NCBI GenBank assembly: GCA_963772375.1
Contig: CAVYXG010000001.1
Coordinates: 558,001-622,000, forward strand
Direction of reading: 5' to 3'
Source: DATBHM01 sp963772375
GTDB lineage: Bacteria > Actinomycetota > UBA4738 > JACQTL01
Length of the DNA: 64,000 nucleotides
Shown here: in pieces, positions 25,381 to 35,307 of the stretch
Layout of the letters: the number at the start of each line of letters is the position of its first letter
Numbering within the stretch: the first letter of the stretch is position 1
Position numbers and translations under genes: made by a program
The notes under the pieces: generated by a model
What the model was told of the DNA's origin: nothing
What the model saw: the letters and a program-made list of their open reading frames with translations, nothing else
Database searches by the model: none

Positions 25381-26025
25381 ATGAGTCGAACCCGCACGGG
25401 TTTCGTCGCGCTCGCATTGGGCGTAGCAGTCTTCGCATACATCGCAGCGCCAGCGTCGGCCGCACGGCATCCCGCCAAGGCGCCCGTCAAGTTCGGGGCG
25501 GACCTCACCACGAACACCCAGCCGTCCAACTCGAGCCCGCCGCACACGTGCCAGCACGAGGACTCGAGCCTCACGACCGCCGCGTGCACGTGGATGATGC
25601 TGAACAGCGAGGTGGGCTCGCCCAACAACAAACTGAAGGCGCCGTCCAAGGGGACCATCACGCAGATCTGGGTGATCGCAGGTCACTCGGGGTCGTTCAC
25701 GCCGGTCGTCGGGTTCCTGACCAACGCGGGCTTCCAGGGCGGGGACGGGAGGATCACGGCACACGGCAAGGTGATCCACCACGGGAGCAGCATCACGAGC
25801 GGCCAAACCTACAAGATCCTGAAGTTCACCGGGCTGCACATCCCCGTGAAGAAGGGCGAGGTGCTCGGCATCAAGGCCAAGTCGACGAGCATCCTCCGCT
25901 GCGACTCCGGGAGCACCCGGCAGCTGCTGTTCCAGCCGCCGCTCGCCGTGGGCGACCCGGCGGTCAACACCGACGCCACGAGCGACTGCTCACTGCTGAT
26001 CGAGGCGGTGATGAACCCGGCGTAG
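25381..26025 (+). CDS. Secreted protein of unknown function
   Basis: 214 residues with a clear signal peptide (residues ~1-27: hydrophobic GFVALALGVAVFAYIAAPAS, then ARHP). The mature part has four Cys (in HTCQHEDS, AACTWMM, LRCDSGS and SDCSLL) and many beta-type stretches such as TQIWVIAGHSGSFTPVVGFL. It is probably a disulfide-stabilised beta-sandwich. A GGGAGGGAGG site precedes the ATG by a few bases, and TATGCT (25345-25350) may be its -10. It stands alone, opposite to both neighbours. I do not recognise the family. Confidence 0.75.
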   Translation: MSRTRTGFVALALGVAVFAYIAAPASAARHPAKAPVKFGADLTTNTQPSNSSPPHTCQHEDSSLTTAACTWMMLNSEVGSPNNKLKAPSKGTITQIWVIAGHSGSFTPVVGFLTNAGFQGGDGRITAHGKVIHHGSSITSGQTYKILKFTGLHIPVKKGEVLGIKAKSTSILRCDSGSTRQLLFQPPLAVGDPAVNTDATSDCSLLIEAVMNPA

Positions 26026-26084
26026 TCCGGGGCGATCACCGTCCGCGCGCAACCGCGAAAGGGGCGCCGCCGAGGGACCGGCCG

Positions 26085-27497
<1,413 letters not shown>

Positions 27498-27555
27498 GTC
27501 TATCCCCATTGTTCCCGGTCGACGCGGCCGCGACCCGTGGGGCCCGGCCGCACCC

Positions 27556-27584
27556 AGTCTACGACCGGGCCCCCGCAAAGTCGA
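27556..27584 (-). promoter_or_regulatory. Candidate promoter of sufB
   Basis: On the minus strand TCGACT (27584-27579) and TAGACT (27561-27556) are 17 bases apart, the best -35/-10 pair of the suf genes. It predicts a leader of about 50 bases before sufB. No SufR-type operator was recognised. Confidence 0.55.
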
Positions 27585-27614
27585 TCGGAGGGATCGGAAT
27601 TGCCGGCCCCGCTC

Positions 27615-29273
27615 CTACTTCTGCCGCTCCGCGAAGATCCTGCGCGGCGTCCCGGCCTGCGTGAAGGACAGGAACGCGAACCCCTTCCCGCCGCCCGGGC
27701 AGGCCGAACCGTCGCCGGTGAACGGGTCGGCCTGACAGGTCGACGCGTCCGCCGGGCGGACGTCCACGACGTTGGCCCGCTTCGTCGTCCCCGGAACCGG
27801 CACCCCGGTCGGCGTGTCGAGCACGAACTGCGGGTTGGCCGCACCGCCGATGAAGTGTCCGAGGAACGCCCGATGGCGGCCACGCGGGAACGCCTCGTTC
27901 CACGAGATCACGGGCTCCTTCCCGAGGAACGTGATGTCCGGAACGCTGGCGTCGCGGGTGGTCGTCGACACGGGCTGCCCGCCGTTGAACAGCTCGAAGT
28001 GATCGCCGCCCACGAGGTGCGCGACGAAGATGGCGTGGTTCCCCCCGCTGATCTTCTCCGACCACACGACCCATGGCACGGTTGGGTTCCCCTGGACCAG
28101 GGTGCCGGCTGCGACCCTCGGATCCTCGGCGTTCGCGGTCGGAACGTTGTTCAGCGAGCAGGCGTCCTCGTGAGCACGGGAGGCGCTGCAGTCCCCGAAG
28201 TGCTTCGGGCCCGAGTTGTCGAGCGTCTCGGTCTTGCCGGCCGTACCGCTGCCGACGGCCTGCCAGTGGAACCCACCGTCGGCGCCGTCGTCCGCCACGA
28301 GCTTCGCGGCGAACACCTGCTGGTTGTTCCGGAGCCCGATGTGGCTCTTTTCCTCTTCGTACCAGACGACCCAGGCCACCGTGTCACTCGGTCCCGTGAA
28401 CGCGATGTCGGGGCTCACGCCTTCGCGGGAGGGGTCGATGTCGAGACTTGGGTCCTTCGGGTTGGTGAACGAGCCGTTCGGCGCGAGCCGCTCCAACCCG
28501 ACCTGCTGCCAGCAGAAGAACGCCACGCTCTTGCCGCCGTGCGGCTTGGTGCCGGCCGGGCACGCGGCTTTCGCGGTGGCGTTCTTGATCGGCTTCGACA
28601 CGAAGATCTGGTCGTGGTTCCCGGAACCGTTGATGTTCCCGTCCTTCTCCTTCCACGTCACCCACGGGCCGGGGTCGAAGCCCGGGATGGTCGTCCCCCC
28701 CGCGACGGAGGGGTCCTCGGCGTCCTTGTTCGTGTGGATGTTGAGCGACGGGATCCGCTTCCCGGCCGACCGGTCCTGGCCCTCGGGGACCCAGATGTTC
28801 GCGGCCCCGCAGACGGCGTTGGCGGCCGCGCAGAACCGGCTCGCGAAGATCTGGGTCTTGCCGCCGAAGTTGTGGATGGGCTCGTACCACGCCGTCCAAG
28901 GCGTGGCGCGCCCGGGTCCGGCGAAGTCGATGGACGGCGCCTCCGCCTCGGCACTCGGGTCGATGTTGAGGCTCGCCGGGAACCCCTTCGTCACCCACTT
29001 GGTCCCGTTGAAGGCCCGGACGAAGATGTCCTGGCCGCCGTGGGCCTTCTGTTCGAACGCGATCCACGGCACTTCCGCCCCGCCCGGTGTGACCGACCCT
29101 CCGACGACGTCGGTCCTGCCACCGTTCAGGTTCGGGTTGATCCCGTTCGCGGCGTCCCTGTTGACCTGGACACCGCTCGCGGGGAGCCCGATGACGGCGG
29201 CGAGCGCCGTCCCCGTGAGCAAGAGCAGGAACACCGCGGTGAGCGAGACCACGCGAAGAACGTTCCGGCGCAT
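27615..29273 (-). CDS. Large secreted repeat protein, propeller-like
   Basis: 552 residues with a signal peptide (VVSLTAVFLLLLTGTALAA). The mature protein has repeated units of ~60-70 residues, each with a PW(x)2W(x)E/K core (VPWIAFEQK, TPWTAWYEP, GPWVTWKEK, VAWVVWYEE, VPWVVWSEK) alternating with DP(S)x6PSIDF-type turns and an IFVA/IFAS strand. This suggests a beta-propeller with about seven blades. Cys pairs sit in two of the blades. Function unknown; surface-bound or secreted. GGAGGGAGG precedes the ATG. It lies between sufB and the rhodanese and may be unrelated to them. Confidence 0.75.
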   Translation of the reverse strand: MRRNVLRVVSLTAVFLLLLTGTALAAVIGLPASGVQVNRDAANGINPNLNGGRTDVVGGSVTPGGAEVPWIAFEQKAHGGQDIFVRAFNGTKWVTKGFPASLNIDPSAEAEAPSIDFAGPGRATPWTAWYEPIHNFGGKTQIFASRFCAAANAVCGAANIWVPEGQDRSAGKRIPSLNIHTNKDAEDPSVAGGTTIPGFDPGPWVTWKEKDGNINGSGNHDQIFVSKPIKNATAKAACPAGTKPHGGKSVAFFCWQQVGLERLAPNGSFTNPKDPSLDIDPSREGVSPDIAFTGPSDTVAWVVWYEEEKSHIGLRNNQQVFAAKLVADDGADGGFHWQAVGSGTAGKTETLDNSGPKHFGDCSASRAHEDACSLNNVPTANAEDPRVAAGTLVQGNPTVPWVVWSEKISGGNHAIFVAHLVGGDHFELFNGGQPVSTTTRDASVPDITFLGKEPVISWNEAFPRGRHRAFLGHFIGGAANPQFVLDTPTGVPVPGTTKRANVVDVRPADASTCQADPFTGDGSACPGGGKGFAFLSFTQAGTPRRIFAERQK

Positions 29274-29470
29274 GAAGGGGCCTCCTCCCTCCGGCGAGCG
29301 CCCGAGCCCGCCGAAACCCGACCCGCCGCCCCCTGCGGGTCCCCGATACAGCCGCGGGAGCGTACACCCGGACCGGCTCCGGAGGGAACGGCTTTACGAT
29401 CATTCCCTCGCACGCGGGAGGGGCGCCGAGGGAGGGCGGGGCCCCTCGAGCTCGCGCTCTCCGCGGGAGC

Positions 29471-30322
29471 CTAGCCCTTCTCGACCGGGACGCCGACCAG
29501 CGAGCCGTACTCGGTCCAGGAGCCGTCGTAGTTCTTGACGTTGCCGTACCCGAGCAGCTCGGTGAGCACGAACCAGGTATGGCTCGAGCGCTCGCCGATC
29601 CGGCAGTACGCCACGACCTCGGCGTCCGAGCCGACGCCTGCGCCCTCGTACAGCTCCCTCAGCTCGTCCGCGGTGCGGAACGTGCCGTCGTCGTTCGCGG
29701 CCTTGGCCCAGGGCACGTTCGCCGCGCCGGGGATGTGGCCGGGGACCTGGGCCTGCTCCTGCGGCAGGTGGTCGGGGGCGAGCTTCTCGCCGCGGAACTC
29801 CTCCGGCGAGCGGACGTCGACGAACTTCGCCCCGCCGCCGCCTCCAACCTGGGCAAGGACCTCGTCGCGGAGGGCCCGGATCCCCTCGTTCACCTGGCCC
29901 GTGACCTGGAAGTCGGTGGGCTCGGGCGAGGGGACCTCGCTCGTGAGCTCACGGCTCTCGAGCTCCCACTTCTTGCGGCCGCCGTTCAGGAGCTTCACGT
30001 TGTCGTAGCCGAGGTACCTGAGCAGCCAGTACGCGTAGGACGCGAACCAGTTGTTGTTGCCGCCGTACAGGACCACCGTGGTGTCCGGCCCCACGCCCGC
30101 CTGCTGCAGCAGGCGGGAGAGGCCCGCCTGGTCCACGTAGTCGCGTCCGGTCTCGGCGTGGAGGTCGGTGTTCCAGTTCCAGCCGATCGCCCCGGGGATA
30201 TGGCCCTTCTCGTAGGCGGTCGTGTCCTCGTCGACCTCGATCAGGGTGATCCCCGGATCGGACACGTTGTGGTCCAGCCAGTCCGTGTCGACCAGTGCGT
30301 CCGGGTTGGTGTACTCGGCCAT
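29471..30322 (-). CDS. Thiosulfate/3-mercaptopyruvate sulfurtransferase (tandem rhodanese)
   Basis: 283 residues, two rhodanese domains. The first (~1-125) is inactive; the second carries the active-site loop VAYCRIGERSSHTW with the persulfide Cys. EVDEDTTAYEKGHIPGAIG and VDVRSPEEFRGEKLAP mark the start of each domain. The CRIGERS loop is of the thiosulfate-sulfurtransferase type in actinobacteria. ATG 30322 was chosen because the long upstream frame has no similarity. Its place beside sufB and the SufT-like gene suggests a role in sulfur supply, by inference. Confidence 0.9.
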   Translation of the reverse strand: MAEYTNPDALVDTDWLDHNVSDPGITLIEVDEDTTAYEKGHIPGAIGWNWNTDLHAETGRDYVDQAGLSRLLQQAGVGPDTTVVLYGGNNNWFASYAYWLLRYLGYDNVKLLNGGRKKWELESRELTSEVPSPEPTDFQVTGQVNEGIRALRDEVLAQVGGGGGAKFVDVRSPEEFRGEKLAPDHLPQEQAQVPGHIPGAANVPWAKAANDDGTFRTADELRELYEGAGVGSDAEVVAYCRIGERSSHTWFVLTELLGYGNVKNYDGSWTEYGSLVGVPVEKG

Positions 30323-30447
30323 GCTCGCTCCTCCCCGCGTGACTGCGGAAACTCGATCGGACAGGTCGGAAATCCTAGTCCCGGGCCCGGCGACCTTGCA
30401 ACTGCAACAACAGCCAGCAAAAGGGACGAGCGGAGTGGGAGGGCCGG

Positions 30448-30837
30448 TCAGAAGTACCCGAGGGCCTCCTTGGCCTCCTCCGACATCATCTCTGGCGACC
30501 ACGGCGGGCGCAGGACGAGCTCCGCGTCGAACGAGTCGACACCGGGCAGCGGGTCGAGCAGTTGGTGCATCTGCGCCTCGATGAGCGGCCCGATGGGGCA
30601 CCCCATGGTGGTGAGCGTGTACGTCACGTGGACGTGGCCGTCGGCGATGTCGACGTCGTAGACGAGCCCCAGGTCGACGATGTTGATGCCGAGCTCGGGG
30701 TCGAGCACCGCCTTCAGCGCCTCCCGGACCTCGTCGGCCGTGACGCCGGCGACCTCACCGTTCCCCGCTGGACCCGTCGACTCGAGGCCGACGCCGGCCG
30801 GTTCGGCCGTACCGATCCGTTCGCTCGCTTCGTTCAT
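30448..30837 (-). CDS. SufT-like DUF59 (MIP18) Fe-S assembly factor
   Basis: 129 residues; the first ~33 are a disordered Gly/Ala-rich leader. The DUF59 core has TADEVREALKAVLDPELGIN, IVDLGLVYDVDI and the conserved Cys in LTTMGCPIGPLIE. This family acts in Fe-S cluster maturation and is usually the last gene of suf operons as SufT. Here it is the most upstream suf-related gene on the strand, followed by the rhodanese after 125 bases. The ATG follows AGGAGG well. The function is inferred from family and context. Confidence 0.88.
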   Translation of the reverse strand: MNEASERIGTAEPAGVGLESTGPAGNGEVAGVTADEVREALKAVLDPELGINIVDLGLVYDVDIADGHVHVTYTLTTMGCPIGPLIEAQMHQLLDPLPGVDSFDAELVLRPPWSPEMMSEEAKEALGYF

Positions 30838-30949
30838 CCGTGGACCTCCTGGGTCTATTCTAGGCGGCGCCCCCTGACCCGACCGGAGCACGGCCCGATG
30901 CCGGCTCCTTGGCTGTTGGGGCGCACCTAGGGAGCGCGAGGCACGCGGT

Positions 30950-31576
30950 ATGCGGATCATGATCGTCGACGACCACCCGATCACCCGGAGCGGGCTGCGC
31001 ACCGCGCTGGCCAGCTCGGACGAGGTCGAGATCGTGGGGGAGGCCGAGAGCGGCGAGGAGGCCGTCGACCTGGTCGCCGAGGTCAAGCCGGAGGTCGTGT
31101 TCATGGACGTCCGGATGCCCGGCATGGGCGGGCTCGAGGCCACCAAGATCATCCGGGAGGAGAGCCCGGACACCAAGATCATCCTGTTCACGGTCGAGGA
31201 ATCCCGGGCGGCGATCGCGGACGCCATCGCCGCCGGCGTGTCCGGCTACCTGTTGAAGGACGTGTCCGCGGACGAGCTCGTCAAGGCTGCCCGTTTGGCC
31301 CTCGAGGGGAAGGCAGTGATCCATCCCAGCCTGACCCGCGCGTTCATCGAGGAGGTGCAGACCGTGGACCGCCGCCCCGACGCCCCCCTGTCGAAGCGCG
31401 AGGCCGAGATCCTGCAGATGGTCGCCTACGGGGCGACGACCAAGGAGGTCGCGCACGACCTGTCGATCTCGCCGTACACGGTGAAGACGCACCTCGAACG
31501 CATCTTCGAGAAGCTCGGCGCGAACGACCGCGCCCAGGCGGTGGCCATCGCCATCCGCCGCGGGATCGTCGAGTAG
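30950..31576 (+). CDS. NarL/FixJ-type response regulator
   Basis: 208 residues. Receiver domain 1-120 with the acidic pocket in IMIVDDHPI, phosphoacceptor D53 in VFMDVRMPG, Thr in LFTVEE and K103 in YLLKDVS. A LuxR helix-turn-helix follows (~145-205): LSKREAEILQMVAYGATTK and SPYTVKTHLERIFEKLGAN. It binds DNA as a phosphorylation-activated dimer. The next gene is a receiver/histidine kinase 100 bases downstream; these may work as one signalling pair. Targets are unknown. Confidence 0.92.
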   Translation: MRIMIVDDHPITRSGLRTALASSDEVEIVGEAESGEEAVDLVAEVKPEVVFMDVRMPGMGGLEATKIIREESPDTKIILFTVEESRAAIADAIAAGVSGYLLKDVSADELVKAARLALEGKAVIHPSLTRAFIEEVQTVDRRPDAPLSKREAEILQMVAYGATTKEVAHDLSISPYTVKTHLERIFEKLGANDRAQAVAIAIRRGIVE

Positions 31577-31676
31577 GCCGAACGGCGCCCGCCGTCCGCT
31601 CCGCCCAGACGCGGGGGGACCACTCCGGGGCCGGCGGGTTGATTCCTGGGGCTCCGCGGCCGATACCTGATTGCGT

Positions 31677-32981
31677 ATGGCCGTCACCATGCTCCTGTCC
31701 GGCACGCCGCCCGACGTCGCCGTGCTGGAGCATGCCCTGTCCCGGACCGGCTGGGACGCGGTGACCGAAGCGTCGACGGACGGCTACCACTCCGTGGAGC
31801 TCGCTGTGCGGGCGCGCCCGGATGTGATCGTCACCGACCCGGCCATGCCTCGTCTGTGGGGCAGGGACCTGATCCAGCGGCTCAGGGCGGTCGCGCCGTC
31901 GACCCCCATCGTGTGCTGGTCGGGCTCGGACGAACCCGAGGACGCTGCCGAGATGATCCGAGCCGGTGCCGCCGGCTATTTGCTGAAGGAGGACGGCCCG
32001 GCCGAGGTCATCCGCTCGCTGGCCGCCGTGCTCGACGGCGGATCGGTGGTCTCCCCGAAGATCGCGGCGCAGCTGTTCATGCGGTTCGCCGAGGGCCTCC
32101 ATCGGGAGCGGGAGCTCGGCCGCGCGCTGGCCGACGCGACGATGAAGGTCCAGGAGGTCACGCACGCCAAGGCGGAGTTCCTGGCCAACGTGTCGCACGA
32201 GCTGCGGACGCCGGTGACGATCGTGAAGGGCATCGCCCACCTGCTGCAGGACCAGCGGCTCTCCCCGGAGGACGAGGGCGAGTTCCTGAGCAAGATGGAC
32301 ACCGCCGTGGACCGGCTGACGGGCCTGGTCGAGGAGATCCTGTCCATCGCCGACCTCGACCGGGGCACCGTGGACTTCAACGTCGTGAGGACCGATCTCG
32401 CGGCGATGGTCCACGACGTGTGCGACCGGGTCGGTCGGCGCTACCCGATGGTCCACCTGGAGCGCGACATCCCCGAGACGATGTTCGCGGTCGTCGACCC
32501 CGCCCGGATCTCCGAGGCGGTGGCGCAACTCGTCGACAACGCCTGCCGGTACTCCCCCAGCGCCTCGTCCGTGCGGGTCCGCATGCGGGCGCAGGACGAG
32601 GGCGTCGTGTTCTCGGTCACCGACACGGGGATGGGTCTTTCCAGGGAGGTCGTATCGCTCGCATTCCAGGAGCCGTTCGTCACCGGTGAGGACGTCATGC
32701 GCAAGGAACGCGCCGGGGTCGGCCTGGGGCTGCACCTCGCCCGGCGGCTGATCCTGCTCCACGGGGGCATCCTGTGGGCCGACCCCCTCCCCGCGGGGGG
32801 GACGCGCGTGTCGTTCTGCATCCCGACGGTCCCGCCGGGGGCCGGCGGCGCCGGGATCCGCATCGGCCGCGTGGACGCCTCGGGACGGGTGATCTCCATC
32901 GACGTCGGGGGCATGGCTCAGACCGTGTCGATGATCGAGGTCACCGACCGGGGAACCGTCCCGGGCGCCGCGGCGGGCTGA
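31677..32981 (+). CDS. Hybrid sensor protein: degenerate receiver domain plus histidine kinase
   Basis: 434 residues. Residues ~1-120 form a receiver-like domain that keeps the phosphoacceptor-site Asp (VIVTDPAMP) and Lys (YLLKEDG), but the N-terminal acidic pair is replaced by MLLSGTPP. A HisKA helix follows with FLANVSHELRTPVTIVKGIA, then HATPase_c with QLVDNACRYSP, DTGMGLS and GVGLGLHLARRL. There is no membrane segment, so it is a soluble kinase. A ~45-residue hydrophilic tail is extra. The ATG is preferred to a TTG six bases earlier; no SD is visible, so it may be leaderless. Its likely partner is the preceding response regulator. Confidence 0.85.
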   Translation: MAVTMLLSGTPPDVAVLEHALSRTGWDAVTEASTDGYHSVELAVRARPDVIVTDPAMPRLWGRDLIQRLRAVAPSTPIVCWSGSDEPEDAAEMIRAGAAGYLLKEDGPAEVIRSLAAVLDGGSVVSPKIAAQLFMRFAEGLHRERELGRALADATMKVQEVTHAKAEFLANVSHELRTPVTIVKGIAHLLQDQRLSPEDEGEFLSKMDTAVDRLTGLVEEILSIADLDRGTVDFNVVRTDLAAMVHDVCDRVGRRYPMVHLERDIPETMFAVVDPARISEAVAQLVDNACRYSPSASSVRVRMRAQDEGVVFSVTDTGMGLSREVVSLAFQEPFVTGEDVMRKERAGVGLGLHLARRLILLHGGILWADPLPAGGTRVSFCIPTVPPGAGGAGIRIGRVDASGRVISIDVGGMAQTVSMIEVTDRGTVPGAAAG

Positions 32982-32997
32982 GTCCGGGCCGACCGGG

Positions 32998-34257
32998 TCA
33001 CCGCACCAGCGCGACCAGCTCCTCCGGCGACCCGACGACCTCGCATGATCGACGCAGCTCGGACCACAGCCTCGACGCCGCGCCGCCCGTGAAGTCGCGC
33101 TCGGCCATGGCGATGCCTTCCACGAGCACGACCCGAACGCCCGACCGGGCGGCCTCCACGGCGAGACGGAGGTTCGCGACGTTCCCAGGGCCGAACGGCG
33201 CGTCGGCCACGACGACCACCTCGGCCGCCCGCATGAGCGCCGAACACTCCTCGGCGGAGCGTTCGTCGATGTCGGAGAACGGAGGCACCGAGACGCGGAA
33301 CAGGTTCCGGCCGGCGGCGACCTCCTCGTCCGTGTCCGAGGCGTGCAGGACGCCCGCGGTGACCTCGAACCCCAGCTCCGCGAGCAGCCGCATGCACGGT
33401 GCTCCCCGGCCGGCGCCGCCGACCACGTGCGCGCGAGCGGGCCCGGCCCGGACCGGCAGGACGGCGGGCGGGTTCAGCGCGACGACCGGGCGGCCGCTCA
33501 CGGCGTTGGGGTGGACATCGGCCTCGACGCCGTAGACCTCGCGCAGGAGATCGCGGGTCACCACATCGCCGGGCGCGCCCTCGGCGACCACCCGCCCCTC
33601 GTGGAGCGCGAGCATCCGGTCGCAGGTCGCCGCGGCGAGGTTGAGGTCGTGGAACACCCCCAGCACGGCCCGGCCCTCGCGGTCGGCCAGCCCTCTGACG
33701 ATCGCGAGCAGGTCGAGCACATGGCGGATGTCCAGGTGCGTGGTCGGCTCGTCGAGGACCAGGACCGGCGCCTGCTGGGCCAGCGCCTGGGCCAGGACGA
33801 CGCGGCGGCGCTCGCCGCCGGAGAGCTCCTCCATCGGGCGGTCGGCGAGGTGGTGGACCCCGGTGGCCTCCATCGCGGCCCTCGCCGACGACCAGTCCTC
33901 GGCACCGGCACCGCCCCACGCGGTGCGGTGCGGGGACCGCCCCATCAGCACGACCTCCAGGGCGGTGAACGAGAACACCGGCGCGAGGTCCTGGGGCACG
34001 ACGGCCACGAGCCGGGCGGCTCGCCGGGCGGGCAGGGTATAGGGGTCCTCGCCCCGGAGTCGCACCCCGCCCTCCCGGGGACGCAGGGCCCGGGAAGCCA
34101 CGCGGACCAGGGTGGTCTTCCCGGAGCCGTTCGGCCCGACAAGGCCGACGACCTCGCCCGGCGCCACCACCAGCGATATGCCGTGCAGCACGTCCCGCCC
34201 GACGTAGCCGGCGACCACGCCCTCGACGACCAGCCCGGCGTCCCCGGCGACCGTCAC
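32998..34257 (-). CDS. btuD: Cobalamin-type ABC importer ATPase with C-terminal Rossmann-like domain
   Basis: 419 residues. Residues 1-265 form a FecE/BtuD ATPase: Walker A VGPNGSGKTTL (~40-50), Q-loop VVPQD, signature LSGGERRRVV (~145-154), Walker B VLVLDEPTTHLD and the switch His. Residues ~270-419 are an added domain that starts RAHVVGGAGRGAPCMRLLAE and contains VVVVADAPFGPGNVANLRLA, a Rossmann-like layout. Archaeal B12-import ATPases can have a similar extension. GTG 34257 overlaps the btuC stop (GTGA). It belongs to the operon under the cobalamin riboswitch, so B12 or a corrinoid is the expected substrate. Confidence 0.88.
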   Translation of the reverse strand: MTVAGDAGLVVEGVVAGYVGRDVLHGISLVVAPGEVVGLVGPNGSGKTTLVRVASRALRPREGGVRLRGEDPYTLPARRAARLVAVVPQDLAPVFSFTALEVVLMGRSPHRTAWGGAGAEDWSSARAAMEATGVHHLADRPMEELSGGERRRVVLAQALAQQAPVLVLDEPTTHLDIRHVLDLLAIVRGLADREGRAVLGVFHDLNLAAATCDRMLALHEGRVVAEGAPGDVVTRDLLREVYGVEADVHPNAVSGRPVVALNPPAVLPVRAGPARAHVVGGAGRGAPCMRLLAELGFEVTAGVLHASDTDEEVAAGRNLFRVSVPPFSDIDERSAEECSALMRAAEVVVVADAPFGPGNVANLRLAVEAARSGVRVVLVEGIAMAERDFTGGAASRLWSELRRSCEVVGSPEELVALVR

Positions 34258-35303
34258 ACCAGCACCCCGCCCCGGGCGCTCCGCTGCCGGCGGAGCAGGT
34301 AGAGGAAGAACGGCCCCCCGAGCACCGCCGTCACGGCCCCGAGCGGCAGCTCCTCGGGCGCGATGAGGGTCCGCGACGCGAGGTCGGCCAGGATCAGGAT
34401 CGTCGGCCCGGCCAGCACACAGGCGGGGAGGAGCCGGCGGTGGTCGGCGCCGATCACCAGCCGCAGCAGGTGGGGCGTCATCAGGCCGACGAACCCGATC
34501 ACGCCGGACACCGACACCGCCGCGGCCGCCATCAGCGACCCCAGCGCCAGCGTCCTGCGCTTGGTCCGTTCGACCTCCACACCCAGCTGGGCGGCGCGTT
34601 CCTCGCCGAGGGCCAGCAGGTTGAGGTCGTTCACGAGGAACGCAGCGGCCGCCACGCCGGCGACCACGATGGGCGTGACCACCTGCAGGGCGGACCATCC
34701 GCGCGAGCTCAGGCCGCCGAGGATCCAGAAGTAGATGTTCCTGATCTGTTCGCCGGAGAACGACATCAGGACGGACATGACGCCCGACATGACGGCGGCC
34801 ACCGCGATGCCGGCCAGGAGCAGCGTCACGACGTGGACGGCCGGGCCGATGCGGGCCAGCCGGTACACGAGGAACGCCACGAGGAGCGCCCCCGCGAACG
34901 CGGCCCCCGCGACGCCGAGCCCGCCGAGGACCGCCGCACCGCCGGCCAGGATCACCACGATCGCCCCCAGCGCGGCGCCCGACGACACGCCGATCACCGC
35001 CGGGTCGGCCATGGGGTTGCGGAACAGCCCCTGGAACAGCAGCCCGGCGACCGCGAGCCCCATCCCCACGACGCCGGCGAGCAGCACCCGCGGCAGTCGG
35101 AGCTGGAACACGATGATCTCGACACTCCGGGGAACGTCCGGCCGGCCGGTCAGGTGGAGCTTCCAGGCGAACAGCGACAGGACGGTGCCGGGCGAGATCC
35201 CCACGGCGCCGAGGCCCACCCCCAACAGGACGGCGACGACCAGCAGGACGGCCAGCACGACCATCGTCGTCCGGAACCGCCACGCCGCCCGCCTCCGCCG
35301 CAC
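34254..35303 (-). CDS. btuC: Cobalamin-type ABC importer permease
   Basis: 349 residues, FecCD/BtuC permease with about nine or ten membrane helices. Typical blocks are FQLRLPRVLLAGVVGMGLAV, FRNPMADPAVIGVSSGAALG (the family's NPLAxPxxLGxxxGA motif) and GFVGLMTPHLLRLVIGADHR, the ATPase-coupling loop. It forms the membrane channel with the flanking BtuD and BtuF. GTG start at 35303; four bases separate it from the stop of btuF. Confidence 0.93.
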   Translation of the reverse strand: MRRRRAAWRFRTTMVVLAVLLVVAVLLGVGLGAVGISPGTVLSLFAWKLHLTGRPDVPRSVEIIVFQLRLPRVLLAGVVGMGLAVAGLLFQGLFRNPMADPAVIGVSSGAALGAIVVILAGGAAVLGGLGVAGAAFAGALLVAFLVYRLARIGPAVHVVTLLLAGIAVAAVMSGVMSVLMSFSGEQIRNIYFWILGGLSSRGWSALQVVTPIVVAGVAAAAFLVNDLNLLALGEERAAQLGVEVERTKRRTLALGSLMAAAAVSVSGVIGFVGLMTPHLLRLVIGADHRRLLPACVLAGPTILILADLASRTLIAPEELPLGAVTAVLGGPFFLYLLRRQRSARGGVLV

Positions 35304-35307
35304 GGCC

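Noticed and set aside
30323..30601. A 93-residue N-terminal extension of the rhodanese
   Set aside because: It overlaps the SufT-like coding region and lacks similarity; the ATG at 30322 starts the rhodanese domain.
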